Both the position numbers and the translations under genes were made by a program. A DNA stretch of 64,000 nucleotides from JASLQO01 sp002327525. Its GTDB lineage: Bacteria > Pseudomonadota > Gammaproteobacteria > Pseudomonadales > Azotimanducaceae. The DNA lies in assembly GCA_030744435.1 (NCBI GenBank), contig JASLQO010000009.1, forward strand, positions 299,021 to 363,020, in the 5' to 3' direction. Position 1 is the first letter of the stretch. The number at the start of each line of letters is the position of its first letter. Shown here piece by piece: positions 36,168-44,401 of the stretch. A model generated the notes under the pieces. That model was not told the DNA's origin, searched no databases, and was given only the letters and a program-made list of their open reading frames with translations.

Positions 36168-36776
36168 CTATAGCTCGGGAGGGCCCGTCCAGTCGGGATC
36201 GAGGGCGGTGAAAAAAGTCTTCAGCATGCGGTAGGTAAGTCCCCACACGAAGTGTCCGGTGGCAAGCCGGTAGCCGTTGAAGATAGTCGGCTGACCGGCC
36301 ATGGGCCACTCCATCGTATCGTGAATCGCGTTGGTGGCGAGCGGCTGCAGGGGAGTCCATACCACCTCCGCCACCTCGTAGTTGGGTTCGAACGCGGGAT
36401 CGCCCTCCAGTTCGAAGACGAACGGCGCGATGAGCATATCCAGATGGCGTCGCCGCGGCATGGCACGCTGCTGATCGAGTGCGCCGAGATATGTTGCGGG
36501 CCGGAGATCCAGGCCGATTTCTTCCAGGGTCTCTCTTATCGCCGCGTGCTTGAGATCGAGGTCAAGCGGATCCTTGTGCCCACCGGGAAAGGCCATGTGC
36601 CCAGACCAGGGATCACCCGCTTTCTCAGCGCGCTTGATGAACAGGATCTCTGGCTCCCCGGGGTTCAGTTCCCGCAGGATGATTGCCACTGCTGCCTCGC
36701 GCGTGCGCACACCTGTCGTGAACTGCTCGTGCTGGTAACCGGTGAGACGTTGTCGGATCGTGTCTAGTTGAAACAT
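36168..36776 (-). CDS. NUDIX hydrolase, CoA-pyrophosphatase-like
   Basis: A 202-residue NUDIX protein similar in layout to CoA diphosphatases (NudL/YeaB). Segments: AVAIILRELNPGEPEILFIK, then MAFPGGHKDPLDLDLKHAAI and RETLEEIGLDL, the NUDIX box with its metal-binding glutamates. The preceding WSGHMAFPGG is typical of the CoA-directed subgroup. It would hydrolyse CoA or a related nucleotide diphosphate. Divergent from the hotdog-fold gene with overlapping leader regions. Confidence 0.88.
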   Translation of the reverse strand: MFQLDTIRQRLTGYQHEQFTTGVRTREAAVAIILRELNPGEPEILFIKRAEKAGDPWSGHMAFPGGHKDPLDLDLKHAAIRETLEEIGLDLRPATYLGALDQQRAMPRRRHLDMLIAPFVFELEGDPAFEPNYEVAEVVWTPLQPLATNAIHDTMEWPMAGQPTIFNGYRLATGHFVWGLTYRMLKTFFTALDPDWTGPPEL

Positions 36777-36830
36777 TGGTCTATTGTAGGTGCTGCCTTA
36801 TGCTTAATGAAACTAAGAGGGCGTACGGGA

Positions 36831-37229
36831 ATGGAACTGAATCAGGAAGCGAACCGCTGTTTCGTCTGTGGCCCGGGCAATCCCATTGGGCTCAATGTGC
36901 GCTTTCGTCTGGAGGACGATGTCTGCAAGGCGGAGTTCACGCCAGACGAACGCCACATGGGCTATGACGACGTCACCCACGGAGGCATCATCTTCGGTCT
37001 GCTGGACGATGTCATGGCGAACTGGCTGTGGCTGCAGGGTTTGCATAGTTTTACTGCGCGCGCGGACATCCGCTATCGCGCCGCGTTACCGGTCGGCACA
37101 CCGGTGAGCTTGGAAGGGCGTTGCGTGAAGTGCAAGGCTCGGCTTGCACAGATGGAGGGGCTCGTGATCCGCCAGGATGTCGGGGACGTGGTCGCCCGGG
37201 CATCCGGCAGTTTCATGATTTCCGTGTGA
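36831..37229 (+). CDS. Hotdog-fold (PaaI-like) thioesterase
   Basis: A 132-residue hotdog protein. CFVCGPGNPIGLNVRF and a following THGGIIFGLLDDVMANWLW segment match PaaI-type acyl-CoA thioesterases, with the aspartate of LLDD in the active-site helix. It would hydrolyse an acyl-CoA. ATG 36831 fits the family N-terminus (MELNQEANRCFVCG). An upstream extension from 36768 would overlap the divergent NUDIX start. Confidence 0.85.
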   Translation: MELNQEANRCFVCGPGNPIGLNVRFRLEDDVCKAEFTPDERHMGYDDVTHGGIIFGLLDDVMANWLWLQGLHSFTARADIRYRAALPVGTPVSLEGRCVKCKARLAQMEGLVIRQDVGDVVARASGSFMISV

Positions 37230-37332
37230 GCCGTGCACTGATCTCTGACGTGGCTGAGCGCCTCTCACGTACAGGAGCCCGGTTCAGGTGTTGTTAGAGT
37301 CGACGCTGATTCAATGTACGAGGTACAGACCC

Positions 37333-37521
37333 ATGAAAGACGAAAGCGAAGTCGGAGCAAACGAGCACTGGCGTCCACTCACTCCGGAATCGATACGGCG
37401 TGTGACAGGTGGGTGCGCCGACTGTAAGCGTATCGAGATCAATCCACCCGGACCGGCACAGGGCGTGGCGCCTGCTCCGCTTCTTCCGGCGGTGGACTGG
37501 AGCCTGTGGCATCGCTTGTAG
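37333..37521 (+). CDS. Small 62-residue protein with a double-glycine leader-like motif
   Basis: I do not recognise the family. The first 25 residues (MKDESEVGANEHWRPLTPES continuing IRRVTGG) end in L-x-x-E-x-I-x-x-V-x-GG. That pattern resembles the leader-peptide cleavage motif of double-glycine secreted peptides. The remaining 37 residues begin CADC and are rich in proline, alanine and leucine, ending DWSLWHRL. No maturation enzyme or peptidase-containing ABC transporter is nearby, so the resemblance may be chance. The coding status is supported only by composition and an ATG in a suitable position. Confidence 0.4.
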   Translation: MKDESEVGANEHWRPLTPESIRRVTGGCADCKRIEINPPGPAQGVAPAPLLPAVDWSLWHRL

Positions 37522-37627
37522 AATGCAAGAGAGTTTGCAAAAAGGTAGTACTTAGAACCAACAATGGCGGCTCCGCGAATATACTCCGCGACTATATTAG
37601 CGAGATGGAAAGTGGAGTCGATATGCC

Positions 37628-38011
37628 ATGGAAGTGAGAGATCGGGACGCTCATAGTCTGGCGGTGGGCCGCGTCCTCTGGATATTCGGTTTTCTCGGAG
37701 CCCATCGTTTCTACTTCGGTAGACCGGTGAGTGGAACGATCTATCTGTTCACACTGGGGTTATTGCTGATCGGCTGGATGGTGGATCTGTTTCGGATGCC
37801 TGCTCTGGAACGATCGGCAGACAGACGCTATCTGAGCGGTCCGAAACACTGCACGCTAACCTGGGTGCTCCCGACCTTCACGGGGGTGTTCGGACTGCAG
37901 CGGATTACTATATTTGGCTACGCTAGACTTGTTGGGTGTCGGTGTCATTTACCATTACTAGAGACTCAACGAGCAAATCAGTGCCGAAAACCACCGCGAG
38001 CGGTACGATAG
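37628..38011 (+). pseudogene. TM2-domain membrane protein gene with frameshifted second domain
   Basis: The N-terminal TM2 domain is intact: GFLGAHRFYFGRPVSGTIY with two membrane segments, then DLFRMPALERSADRRYLSGP. A second TM2 copy begins TLTWVLPTFTGVFGLQR, but the frame is then lost. In another frame, DLLGVGVIYHY, a TAG and RLNEQISAENHRER follow, clearly the original C-terminus. The gene is thus broken by a frameshift and probably a Trp-to-TAG change. The next gene starts inside this remnant. Confidence 0.7.
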
Positions 38012-38775
38012 CTGACGAACGCCTCATCGATGTGCCCGGATCCCTGAACTTCAGGGACTTCGGTGGTTACGAGGCACGTAGCGGCGCACGAGTGCGGCGC
38101 GGTCTGCTGTTTCGCTGCGGACACCTCGCTGCGCTCACGCGCGAAGGCCAGCGACGTTTTGCCGAACTGGACATCGCGGTGGTCTGCGACCTGCGCCGCC
38201 CGGATGAGCGTCATGAAGAACCATCGACGCTGCCCTCACCCGAGACGCGACAGATACTGATACCCATGGATCCCGGCAGCGCCATTACCATGCGCGAGAT
38301 CGCGACTCGGGGGGTGGACGCCGTCGCGCACGAGGCTTACATGCGAGAAATCAATCGCGAGTTGGCCTCGCTGCATGCATCGGACTACGCACGGATGATG
38401 TGCGCGCTCATCGAGTTCAGCGGCCAGGGGTTTCTGGTGCACTGCTCGGCGGGAAAGGACCGTACAGGTGTGGCGGCTGCGATTATCCTCCTGACTCTTG
38501 GCGTCAGCCGCGAACAGGTCATGGAAGACTATCTGTTCAGCAACGCAGCACTCGATTTCGAGATCCATCTTCTCCCCAAGCTGCGCGCGCGCTATGCGGA
38601 CGATCGCATCGATGTGGAGGGTGCGCGCACGCTGTCCGGTGTGCGCGCGGAGTTTCTGCAGACCGCACTAGATGAGATGGAGCGCACGTACGGCTCGTTC
38701 GATGCGTATCTCGAGCGTGCGCTCGGTGTGAGTCCGGCACAACGTGCGTCGCTCGAGGCGGTCTATCTGGAGTAA
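37981..38775 (+). CDS. Tyrosine-protein phosphatase (DSP/PTP-like, DUF family Y_phosphatase3)
   Basis: A 264-residue phosphatase. The N-terminal NFRDFGGYEARSGARVRRG motif and the P-loop VHCSAGKDRTGVAAA (C-x5-R) are those of the bacterial tyrosine phosphatase family PF13350. DLRRPDERHEE provides the usual acidic region. GTG 37981 is the chosen start; a GTG at 37936 is also in frame but lies within the TM2 remnant. The targets of such proteins may be phosphotyrosine proteins or phosphoinositides. Ends 13 bases into the convergent selenoprotein gene. Confidence 0.88.
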   Translation: MPKTTASGTIADERLIDVPGSLNFRDFGGYEARSGARVRRGLLFRCGHLAALTREGQRRFAELDIAVVCDLRRPDERHEEPSTLPSPETRQILIPMDPGSAITMREIATRGVDAVAHEAYMREINRELASLHASDYARMMCALIEFSGQGFLVHCSAGKDRTGVAAAIILLTLGVSREQVMEDYLFSNAALDFEIHLLPKLRARYADDRIDVEGARTLSGVRAEFLQTALDEMERTYGSFDAYLERALGVSPAQRASLEAVYLE

Positions 38776-39845
38776 CGCGCGCTCTTGCGCGCGTATTCGA
38801 ATTCGGCTATTCCGGTATGGTTGCGCATCTCGTGGGTGGTCGCTTCGGTTTGAGGGTCGAGGGGAATACCGGTTGAATCTGCCACCCGGGTGATGCCGTT
38901 GAAGGCAGACGCCACGGTAAGCGTGTCCACCGCACTCTGTTCACCCATTAATCCGGCTGCTCGCGTCCGTATTTCCGCCAGGTCCCGCCATTTGCCGCCA
39001 ATGGCCGCCTCGGTCAATTCTCGAAGCAGCGCTCCGTGCAGCACACCCCCGTCGCCGGATTCACTGGTCACGATGTTGAGATCGTAGTCGTTACCTTCTT
39101 TCTCGCCGCTCGCCCGGAGCAGCATGGTGTGCGAGGTGGTTCAGTAGAAACACTCGTTGATGGCCGACACGCGCGAGGCCACGAACTCGGCCTGTGCCTG
39201 ACTGATTTCCAGCGGGATGTCGCTAAGCGCGTAGTGGGGCCGAAAAGTCTGGAAAAACAAGGCTACCGAGCCCGGGACCAGGCCCATGGCACGCGCGATG
39301 TTGGGTGCGTTCGGCAAGCCCGTGGCAGCGAGGTCCTCTTCCGCATCCATGACTGGAACCCAGGCACCGCGATCTACCGCGTCCGGGTTGTCCTGTCCGC
39401 GAGGTGCGCCGGATTCAGCGGTGGGTAGATCGGGCACGTCCAGACCCAGGGACTGGTGCAGGGTGTCGATGATGACCGATGTGTTCACCACGCCTACCAC
39501 CTCGACGTACTGCTGAGGCGTGATACCACTGGCAATGACAGAGTCGAACCATTCGCGGGTTAGGCGTCCGGAATCCGTACGAATACGGTGGATCATGTCG
39601 ATGATGACCGGCGGCAAGCGAGATTGCGTGTCATGCCCGGCCTGCTTTTCTGCTGCGACTGCGAATGGTGATAGCGCGGTCTTGCGGGTCGCACACAGGG
39701 GACATGAAAGCGCCTCGCGAGCGGACGCCACCATATCGACGCGTTCTGCTCCTGTCCAGAAATCACCTGGCTGGCCGATCTGTGCCCAGCTCGCGGCATG
39801 AGCGGTAGTCAGATCGTCGCGAAGTGGTATGGCTGCCGGATACAT
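38763..39845 (-). CDS. Alkylhydroperoxidase-related (AhpD/CMD-like) selenoprotein with UGA-encoded Sec235
   Basis: One 360-residue protein interrupted by an in-frame TGA at 39143-39141. Residues 230-239 read N-E-C-F-Y-U-T-T-S-H, exactly the AhpD redox motif C-x-x-C-x-x-x-H with Sec in place of the second cysteine. The frame continues without further stops for 125 codons (LLRASGEKEG ... FEYARKSARYSR). A hairpin in the right place for a bacterial SECIS follows the UGA. An additional CPLC motif is at residues 48-51. The protein probably reduces peroxides or acts as a thiol/selenol oxidoreductase. ATG 39845 has a GGGAGAGAG ribosome site. MnmH at 29243 supports selenium use by this cell. Confidence 0.87.
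39105..39123 (-). promoter_or_regulatory. Bacterial SECIS-like hairpin
   Basis: Downstream of the UGA on the minus strand, GCTGCTC (39123-39117) pairs with GAGCGGC (39111-39105) through 7 pairs including one G-U. The loop is CGGGC. The apical loop begins 27 bases after the U of UGA, within the window known for bacterial SECIS elements, and has guanines at loop positions 2-4. Confidence 0.6.
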
Positions 39846-39962
39846 AGTTCTCTCTCCCGACTCGTTCAGCTACGAAGTCTATGCGGCGACGTTGGCGGTC
39901 ACAATACGCACTGCGGTACCCTCGCGCCCGAGATGCTGACTTGAGACAGGACGCAAGAAGAG

Positions 39963-41276
39963 ATGACGACACACACAGGACCCCGGCCGCCGGGATTCGA
40001 CACGCTCGCCCTGCATGCGGGTCAGGCGCCTGATCCGACGACTGGCGCACGGGCGACGCCGATCTACCAAAGCGCTTCATTCGTGTTTCCGGACAGCGAT
40101 TTCGCGGCGGGACTGTTCAACATCGAGCGGGCCGGACACGTTTATTCGAGGCTGTCCAACCCCACCAACGCCGTGCTCGAGGAGCGCATCACGGCTCTCG
40201 ACGGTGGCGTGGGCGCCATTGCCACGGCCAGCGGTCAGGCGGCCATGCATCTCGCCGTGGCGACAATATGTAGTGCGGGTGATCACATCGTCTCTTCAGG
40301 CTCGATCTATGGTGGTACGCATAACCTGCTCGCCTACACGCTACCGCGGTTTGGGATCGAGACCACTTTTGTCGATCCGCGTGATACAGACGCGTTTGCC
40401 GCGGCCATACGCCCGAATACCCGGCTGTTGTTCGGAGAAATCATCGGCAATCCGGGAGCCGAAGTCATGAATGTGCCCGCTCTGGCGGAACGGGCACACG
40501 ACCACGGACTGCCATTGATGGTGGATGCGACGTTTTCCACGCCCTACCTGTGCCGCCCTATCGAGCACGGCGCGGACCTGGTGATGCATTCGGCGACCAA
40601 ATTCCTGAGTGGCCACGGCGTGGTGATCGGCGGCCTGGTAGTGGATGGTGGTACGTTCGATTGGCAAGCAGGCGGTTTCGAGACGCTGAGCGAGCCCTAT
40701 GCTGGGTTCCACGATCTCGTATTCGCCGAGGAATTTGGCCCGCAGGCGTTCATCACGCGGGCACGCAAAGAAGGGATACGAGACTTCGGCGCCTGTATGG
40801 CGCCCATGACGGCGTTTCAGATCCTGCAGGGTCTGGAGACGCTGGCGCTACGCATGCACAAACACGTCACGAACAGTCAGCGCGTGGCGGAATTCCTCGA
40901 AGGGCACGACATGGTAGAGAGCGTCGGTTACCCGGGGCTCGAGACGCACCCTGACCATGAATTGGCGAAGCAACTGTTGCCTCGGGGGTGCGGCGCCGTG
41001 TTCAGCTTTCATATCAAGGGTGGACGCCCTGCGGGGATCGCCTTTATCGAGAGCCTGGAGATTTTCTCCCACCTCGCCAATGTGGGTGACGCCAAATCGC
41101 TCGTGATACACCCGGCAAGCACCACGCATCATCGTATGGATGCCGAGGCACTCGCGGCGGCTGGGATCGGTGAGGGTCTGATCAGACTGTCAGTAGGCCT
41201 CGAAGACGCCAGTGATCTGTTGGGTGATCTGGAAAAGGGATTGAGGCGCGTGGCGAAGTTAGAGCAGCGGTCATGA
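39963..41276 (+). CDS. metY: O-acetylhomoserine sulfhydrylase (Cys/Met metabolism PLP enzyme)
   Basis: A 437-residue PLP-dependent enzyme that makes homocysteine from O-acetyl-L-homoserine and sulfide. Motifs: FDTLALHAGQAPDPTTGAR at the N-terminus, YSRLSNPT, ATASGQAAMHLA and the lysine-containing SATKFLSGHG that binds PLP. Length and the long loop after SGHG fit MetY rather than cystathionine gamma-synthase. Starts at ATG 39963. It overlaps the next hydrolase gene by 4 bases (ATGA), an unusual partner. Confidence 0.9.
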   Translation: MTTHTGPRPPGFDTLALHAGQAPDPTTGARATPIYQSASFVFPDSDFAAGLFNIERAGHVYSRLSNPTNAVLEERITALDGGVGAIATASGQAAMHLAVATICSAGDHIVSSGSIYGGTHNLLAYTLPRFGIETTFVDPRDTDAFAAAIRPNTRLLFGEIIGNPGAEVMNVPALAERAHDHGLPLMVDATFSTPYLCRPIEHGADLVMHSATKFLSGHGVVIGGLVVDGGTFDWQAGGFETLSEPYAGFHDLVFAEEFGPQAFITRARKEGIRDFGACMAPMTAFQILQGLETLALRMHKHVTNSQRVAEFLEGHDMVESVGYPGLETHPDHELAKQLLPRGCGAVFSFHIKGGRPAGIAFIESLEIFSHLANVGDAKSLVIHPASTTHHRMDAEALAAAGIGEGLIRLSVGLEDASDLLGDLEKGLRRVAKLEQRS

Positions 41277-42073
41277 GGTTCGAGGTAGATGGCGAGACCG
41301 TGTTCGCAGCCACCGGCAGCGGCAGTCACGACACAGATGCGCCCTGGGTAGTGTTTGTGCACGGTGCGGGTTTCGATCACAGCATCTGGGTAATGCCGAC
41401 CCGCTACTTTGCCCGCCACGGCCTGAACGTTCTTGCACTGGACCTGCCAGGCCATGGGCGCAGCATGGGCGCACCGCTCCAGTCGATCGTGGAGATGGCC
41501 GACTGGCTGGGGCGCGTGCTGGACTCGTTGGGGGTGAGGGAGACCGCGGTTGTCGGACACAGCATGGGTTCTCTGGTAGCCTACCAGTTTGCGGCAACAC
41601 AACCGATGCGTTGTCGTTCACTGGCATTGCTCGGCACGTCGGCGCCGATGCCGGTCACCGATCTGTTGCTGGATGCCGCCAGGGACGGGGATCATGCGGC
41701 CATCGACATGGCCAACACCTGGAGCCACTCACGGCGCGGAAAGCTCGGTGCGAACGAAAATCCGGGTGTGTGGATGATGGGCGTGGGCGAGCGCCTGCTC
41801 GAGGCTGCGTCGGTTGAGGCATTCTACTGGGATCTTGCGGCATGCGACGGTTTCGATGCGAGCCGCCTCGATACGGTGAGTTGTTCTGCCCTGGTTATAA
41901 CCGGCGAGGCCGATCAGATGACGCCGGCGCATGCCGGACTCGAGGTAGCCGAGACGCTGGACCAGGCACGGATCGTCGGGCTTGCGGGGTGCGGACACTC
42001 CATGTTGTCGGAACAGCCCAATGCTGTCCTTGATGCGTTGATCGAGTTGTTGTGTGAACCCCACGCCGCTTAG
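41273..42073 (+). CDS. Alpha/beta-fold hydrolase
   Basis: A 266-residue alpha/beta hydrolase. Oxyanion segment FVHGAGFDHSIW, nucleophile elbow VVGHSMGSLVAY, acid in VITGEADQMTPA and histidine in GCGHSMLSEQP form a complete triad. It is translationally coupled to metY and followed 10 bases later by the NnrU-type gene, so the three form one operon. The role may be hydrolysis of a thioester or ester. No specific family is recognised. Confidence 0.87.
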   Translation: MRFEVDGETVFAATGSGSHDTDAPWVVFVHGAGFDHSIWVMPTRYFARHGLNVLALDLPGHGRSMGAPLQSIVEMADWLGRVLDSLGVRETAVVGHSMGSLVAYQFAATQPMRCRSLALLGTSAPMPVTDLLLDAARDGDHAAIDMANTWSHSRRGKLGANENPGVWMMGVGERLLEAASVEAFYWDLAACDGFDASRLDTVSCSALVITGEADQMTPAHAGLEVAETLDQARIVGLAGCGHSMLSEQPNAVLDALIELLCEPHAA

Positions 42074-42083
42074 GAGGAGATTG

Positions 42084-42755
42084 ATGTTCGAGACGATTGT
42101 GGCTGGTTCGTTGTTCGTTATCACGCACCTGGGCTTGAGTTCCACACCTGCGCGTCCGGTGCTGGTGGCACGCATTGGTGTCAACGGCTATCGGGTGGCC
42201 TATTCGCTGCTCGCGTTCGTGACGCTCGGATATCTGATTACCGTGTACAACGACGCGCTACGCCTCGAATACTACTGGACCATCGACCCTCGTCTGTATT
42301 GGGTGCCCAAGATCCTCATGGCATTTGCGCTGGTGTTCGCGATGGGTGCTTTCATGGTCAGGAATCCCACCAGTATCGGCTTCGAGGCCGCGATGACACA
42401 GCCCGTGAAGGGAATGAACCGGATAACCCGTCACCCGTTTCAGTGGGGTGTGGTGATGTGGGCTGCTTCGCATATCGTAGCGAACGGCGACAAGGTGTCC
42501 GTGGCGTTTTTCTCCACTTTCCTGTTGTTGAGCCTTGCGGGCACTTTCTTGATGGACCGCAAACTCGCCGCTGCCGGGGGTGGCTGGGAGAGATTTGCCA
42601 TGCAGACGTCGAACATACCGTTTCGGGCCATACTGCAGGGACGCAACACCATTGCCTGGGGGGAACTGCTGGCGCCGATTGTCGTGGGTGTAATCGCGTA
42701 CGTGGCTCTGTTCTGGGGCCATGAGTGGCTCAGCGGGGCAGCTATCTTCTGGTAG
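42084..42755 (+). CDS. NnrU-family integral membrane protein
   Basis: A 223-residue membrane protein with about six hydrophobic segments. NRITRHPFQWGVVMWAASHI is the NnrU signature, and the family relates to methyltransferase-like and isoprenylcysteine membrane proteins. NnrU proteins were first linked to nitric-oxide metabolism, but no denitrification genes lie here. AGGAG 8 bases before ATG 42084 decides the start over the frame from 42054. Converges with the hydrolase gene at 42742 by 14 bases. Confidence 0.82.
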   Translation: MFETIVAGSLFVITHLGLSSTPARPVLVARIGVNGYRVAYSLLAFVTLGYLITVYNDALRLEYYWTIDPRLYWVPKILMAFALVFAMGAFMVRNPTSIGFEAAMTQPVKGMNRITRHPFQWGVVMWAASHIVANGDKVSVAFFSTFLLLSLAGTFLMDRKLAAAGGGWERFAMQTSNIPFRAILQGRNTIAWGELLAPIVVGVIAYVALFWGHEWLSGAAIFW

Positions 42756-43374
42756 CGAGCGTGTCCCTGATGTGTGCTGAGAGGTCCTCGTATGCGCCCA
42801 TGAAGAAATGATCCGTACCGGCGATCACATGCCCACGTACGCCATCCCAGTTGGCGAGTTGCATCTGATCCACGAATTCGTCGCGATCACCCGCGAAGGC
42901 GTCCACCGGGCAATCTAGATCCTGATGCCGAAAGCGCGTAACAGCCAGCGGTGGCGAGATCAACAAAACCCGGTCTGGTGATGCGTCGAGTGCGCTCAGG
43001 TGCTCGAGTGCCTGCCAGGCGACACCAGCGCCGAACGAATAGCCGCCGAGCCAGACTTGATCGAATTTGTCGCGGTGATTCGTGCGCAGCCACTCCACCA
43101 CGCTCAGCAAATCGTCCACTTCGCCGACTCCACCGTCGTAGTGACCGTCGCTTGCGCCAACACCGCGGTAGTTGAAGCGTAGCGTTGTTACACACGCCTC
43201 CAGGAGCACGCCGGCCAGTACGCCGAGCACCATATCGTGCATACTGCCGCCGTACTGGGGATGCGGATGGCACAGCACCGCACAGATATGGCTCCGGCCA
43301 GACGGTTGATCGAGCTGGGTCTCGAGCCGGCCTGCAGGGCCCTCGATGCTCGTACTGGTCGTTTCTGAGCTCAT
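42742..43374 (-). CDS. Alpha/beta hydrolase of the COG2945 type
   Basis: A 210-residue minimal alpha/beta hydrolase. LCHPHPQYGGSMHDMV, RFNYRGVGASDG and the nucleophile motif LGGYSFGAGVA define the COG2945 group of small predicted hydrolases. The acid and histidine sit in FAGDRDEFVD and GTDHFFMG. ATG 43374. No close partner. It is separated from the ABC operon by a 127-base intergenic region containing a plus-strand promoter. Confidence 0.87.
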   Translation of the reverse strand: MSSETTSTSIEGPAGRLETQLDQPSGRSHICAVLCHPHPQYGGSMHDMVLGVLAGVLLEACVTTLRFNYRGVGASDGHYDGGVGEVDDLLSVVEWLRTNHRDKFDQVWLGGYSFGAGVAWQALEHLSALDASPDRVLLISPPLAVTRFRHQDLDCPVDAFAGDRDEFVDQMQLANWDGVRGHVIAGTDHFFMGAYEDLSAHIRDTLATRR

Positions 43375-43443
43375 GGCGATAGCTCACCCGAGGTAACACC
43401 AGAAATCAAGAGGCGATTCTGCAACTTATCCTGCGGTTACCAC

Positions 43444-43471
43444 TTGAAATTTTGAATGAAATTAATATGTT
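43444..43471 (+). promoter_or_regulatory. Promoter of the ABC/Gld-like operon
   Basis: TTGAAA (43444-43449), a 16-base AT-rich spacer and TATGTT (43466-43471), 30 bases before the ATPase start. The AT-rich stretch stands out from the surrounding GC-rich DNA. Confidence 0.45.
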
Positions 43472-43501
43472 TCGCATCTTGCTGAAAAAGGTAGAGGACT
43501 C

Positions 43502-44401
43502 ATGATCCAGGCGGAACATCTGTCGCGTCTCTACGGTGACTTCGTTGCCGTGGACGATGTGAGTTTTTCGATTGATCACGGTGAGGTGGTGGGACTGCTC
43601 GGTCACAACGGAGCAGGCAAGACCACCATCATGAAAATGCTGACGGGTTATCTCGAACCGAGTTCCGGTAGTGTCACTGTTGATGGCATTGTGGTGGAAG
43701 AGGACGCCATGGCCGTGCAACGACAACTCGGCTATTTGTCAGAAAACCTGCCGCTCTATCCGGAGCTGCGGGTAATCGACTATCTGAGCTATATCGCCGA
43801 GTTGCGCGGTGTCCAGGTGCGTTCAGCGGTTGTAGGGGCCATCGCAGCGACGGAGTTGGAAGAAAAGGCACTGGATCCGATCGCGACTTTGTCGCGGGGG
43901 TTCAAACAACGTGTGGGCGTAGCACAGGCCATTCTGCACAAGCCCCGTTTCCTCATTCTGGACGAACCCACCAATGGGCTCGATCCAGGGCAGACGCAGC
44001 ATATGCGTCAGCTGCTTCGGGATCTCGCCAGTAGCGCCACGGTAATACTCTCTACCCACATCATGCAGGAGGTCAGCGCTATCTGCGATCGGGCTCTGAT
44101 CCTGCGGGGCGGAGCTTTGGTGCTCGATGAGCGGCTCGACGACCTGCAGCGCAGTGGCGCACTGTCGCTACGAACCGCGCCGGATGTGGAAGTGGCGAGG
44201 CTGATCTCAGGGGAGGTGGAAGATCTCGGCGAGGGTAACTGGCGTATCGAGGTCGTGGATGGCGTCGATGCGCAGGCCGAACGCATTGCTCGCGAACTGG
44301 TTGCTGCGGATGCTCCAGTGTATGAGCTGTTGCCGGTGCAGCGAGATCTGGAGACGGTGTTTCGTGAAGTGAGTGAGGGAGGAGCCGTCGATGCGCTTTG
44401 A
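43502..44401 (+). CDS. ABC transporter ATP-binding protein (GldA-like)
   Basis: A 299-residue ATPase. Walker A GHNGAGKTT, Q-loop region LGYLSENLPLYPEL, signature LSRGFKQRVGVAQAI and Walker B FLILDEPTNGLD are complete. About 85 C-terminal residues follow the ATPase core. The neighbours (permease/GldG fusion, DUF4340 protein) define a GldA-GldFG-type system found outside gliding bacteria too. It may export or act on an envelope component. GAGGA precedes ATG 43502. Confidence 0.9.
   Translation: MIQAEHLSRLYGDFVAVDDVSFSIDHGEVVGLLGHNGAGKTTIMKMLTGYLEPSSGSVTVDGIVVEEDAMAVQRQLGYLSENLPLYPELRVIDYLSYIAELRGVQVRSAVVGAIAATELEEKALDPIATLSRGFKQRVGVAQAILHKPRFLILDEPTNGLDPGQTQHMRQLLRDLASSATVILSTHIMQEVSAICDRALILRGGALVLDERLDDLQRSGALSLRTAPDVEVARLISGEVEDLGEGNWRIEVVDGVDAQAERIARELVAADAPVYELLPVQRDLETVFREVSEGGAVDAL

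Noticed and set aside
17951..38011. Possible TAG recoding, because TAG interrupts several otherwise good frames (CMD, nitrilase, nitrile hydratase alpha and accessory, TM2).
   Set aside because: Many intact genes end with TAG at the expected family length (ileS, acyl-CoA ligase, MFS, amidohydrolase). Other broken genes carry TAA or TGA, and frameshifts accompany several TAGs. Ordinary decay explains all.
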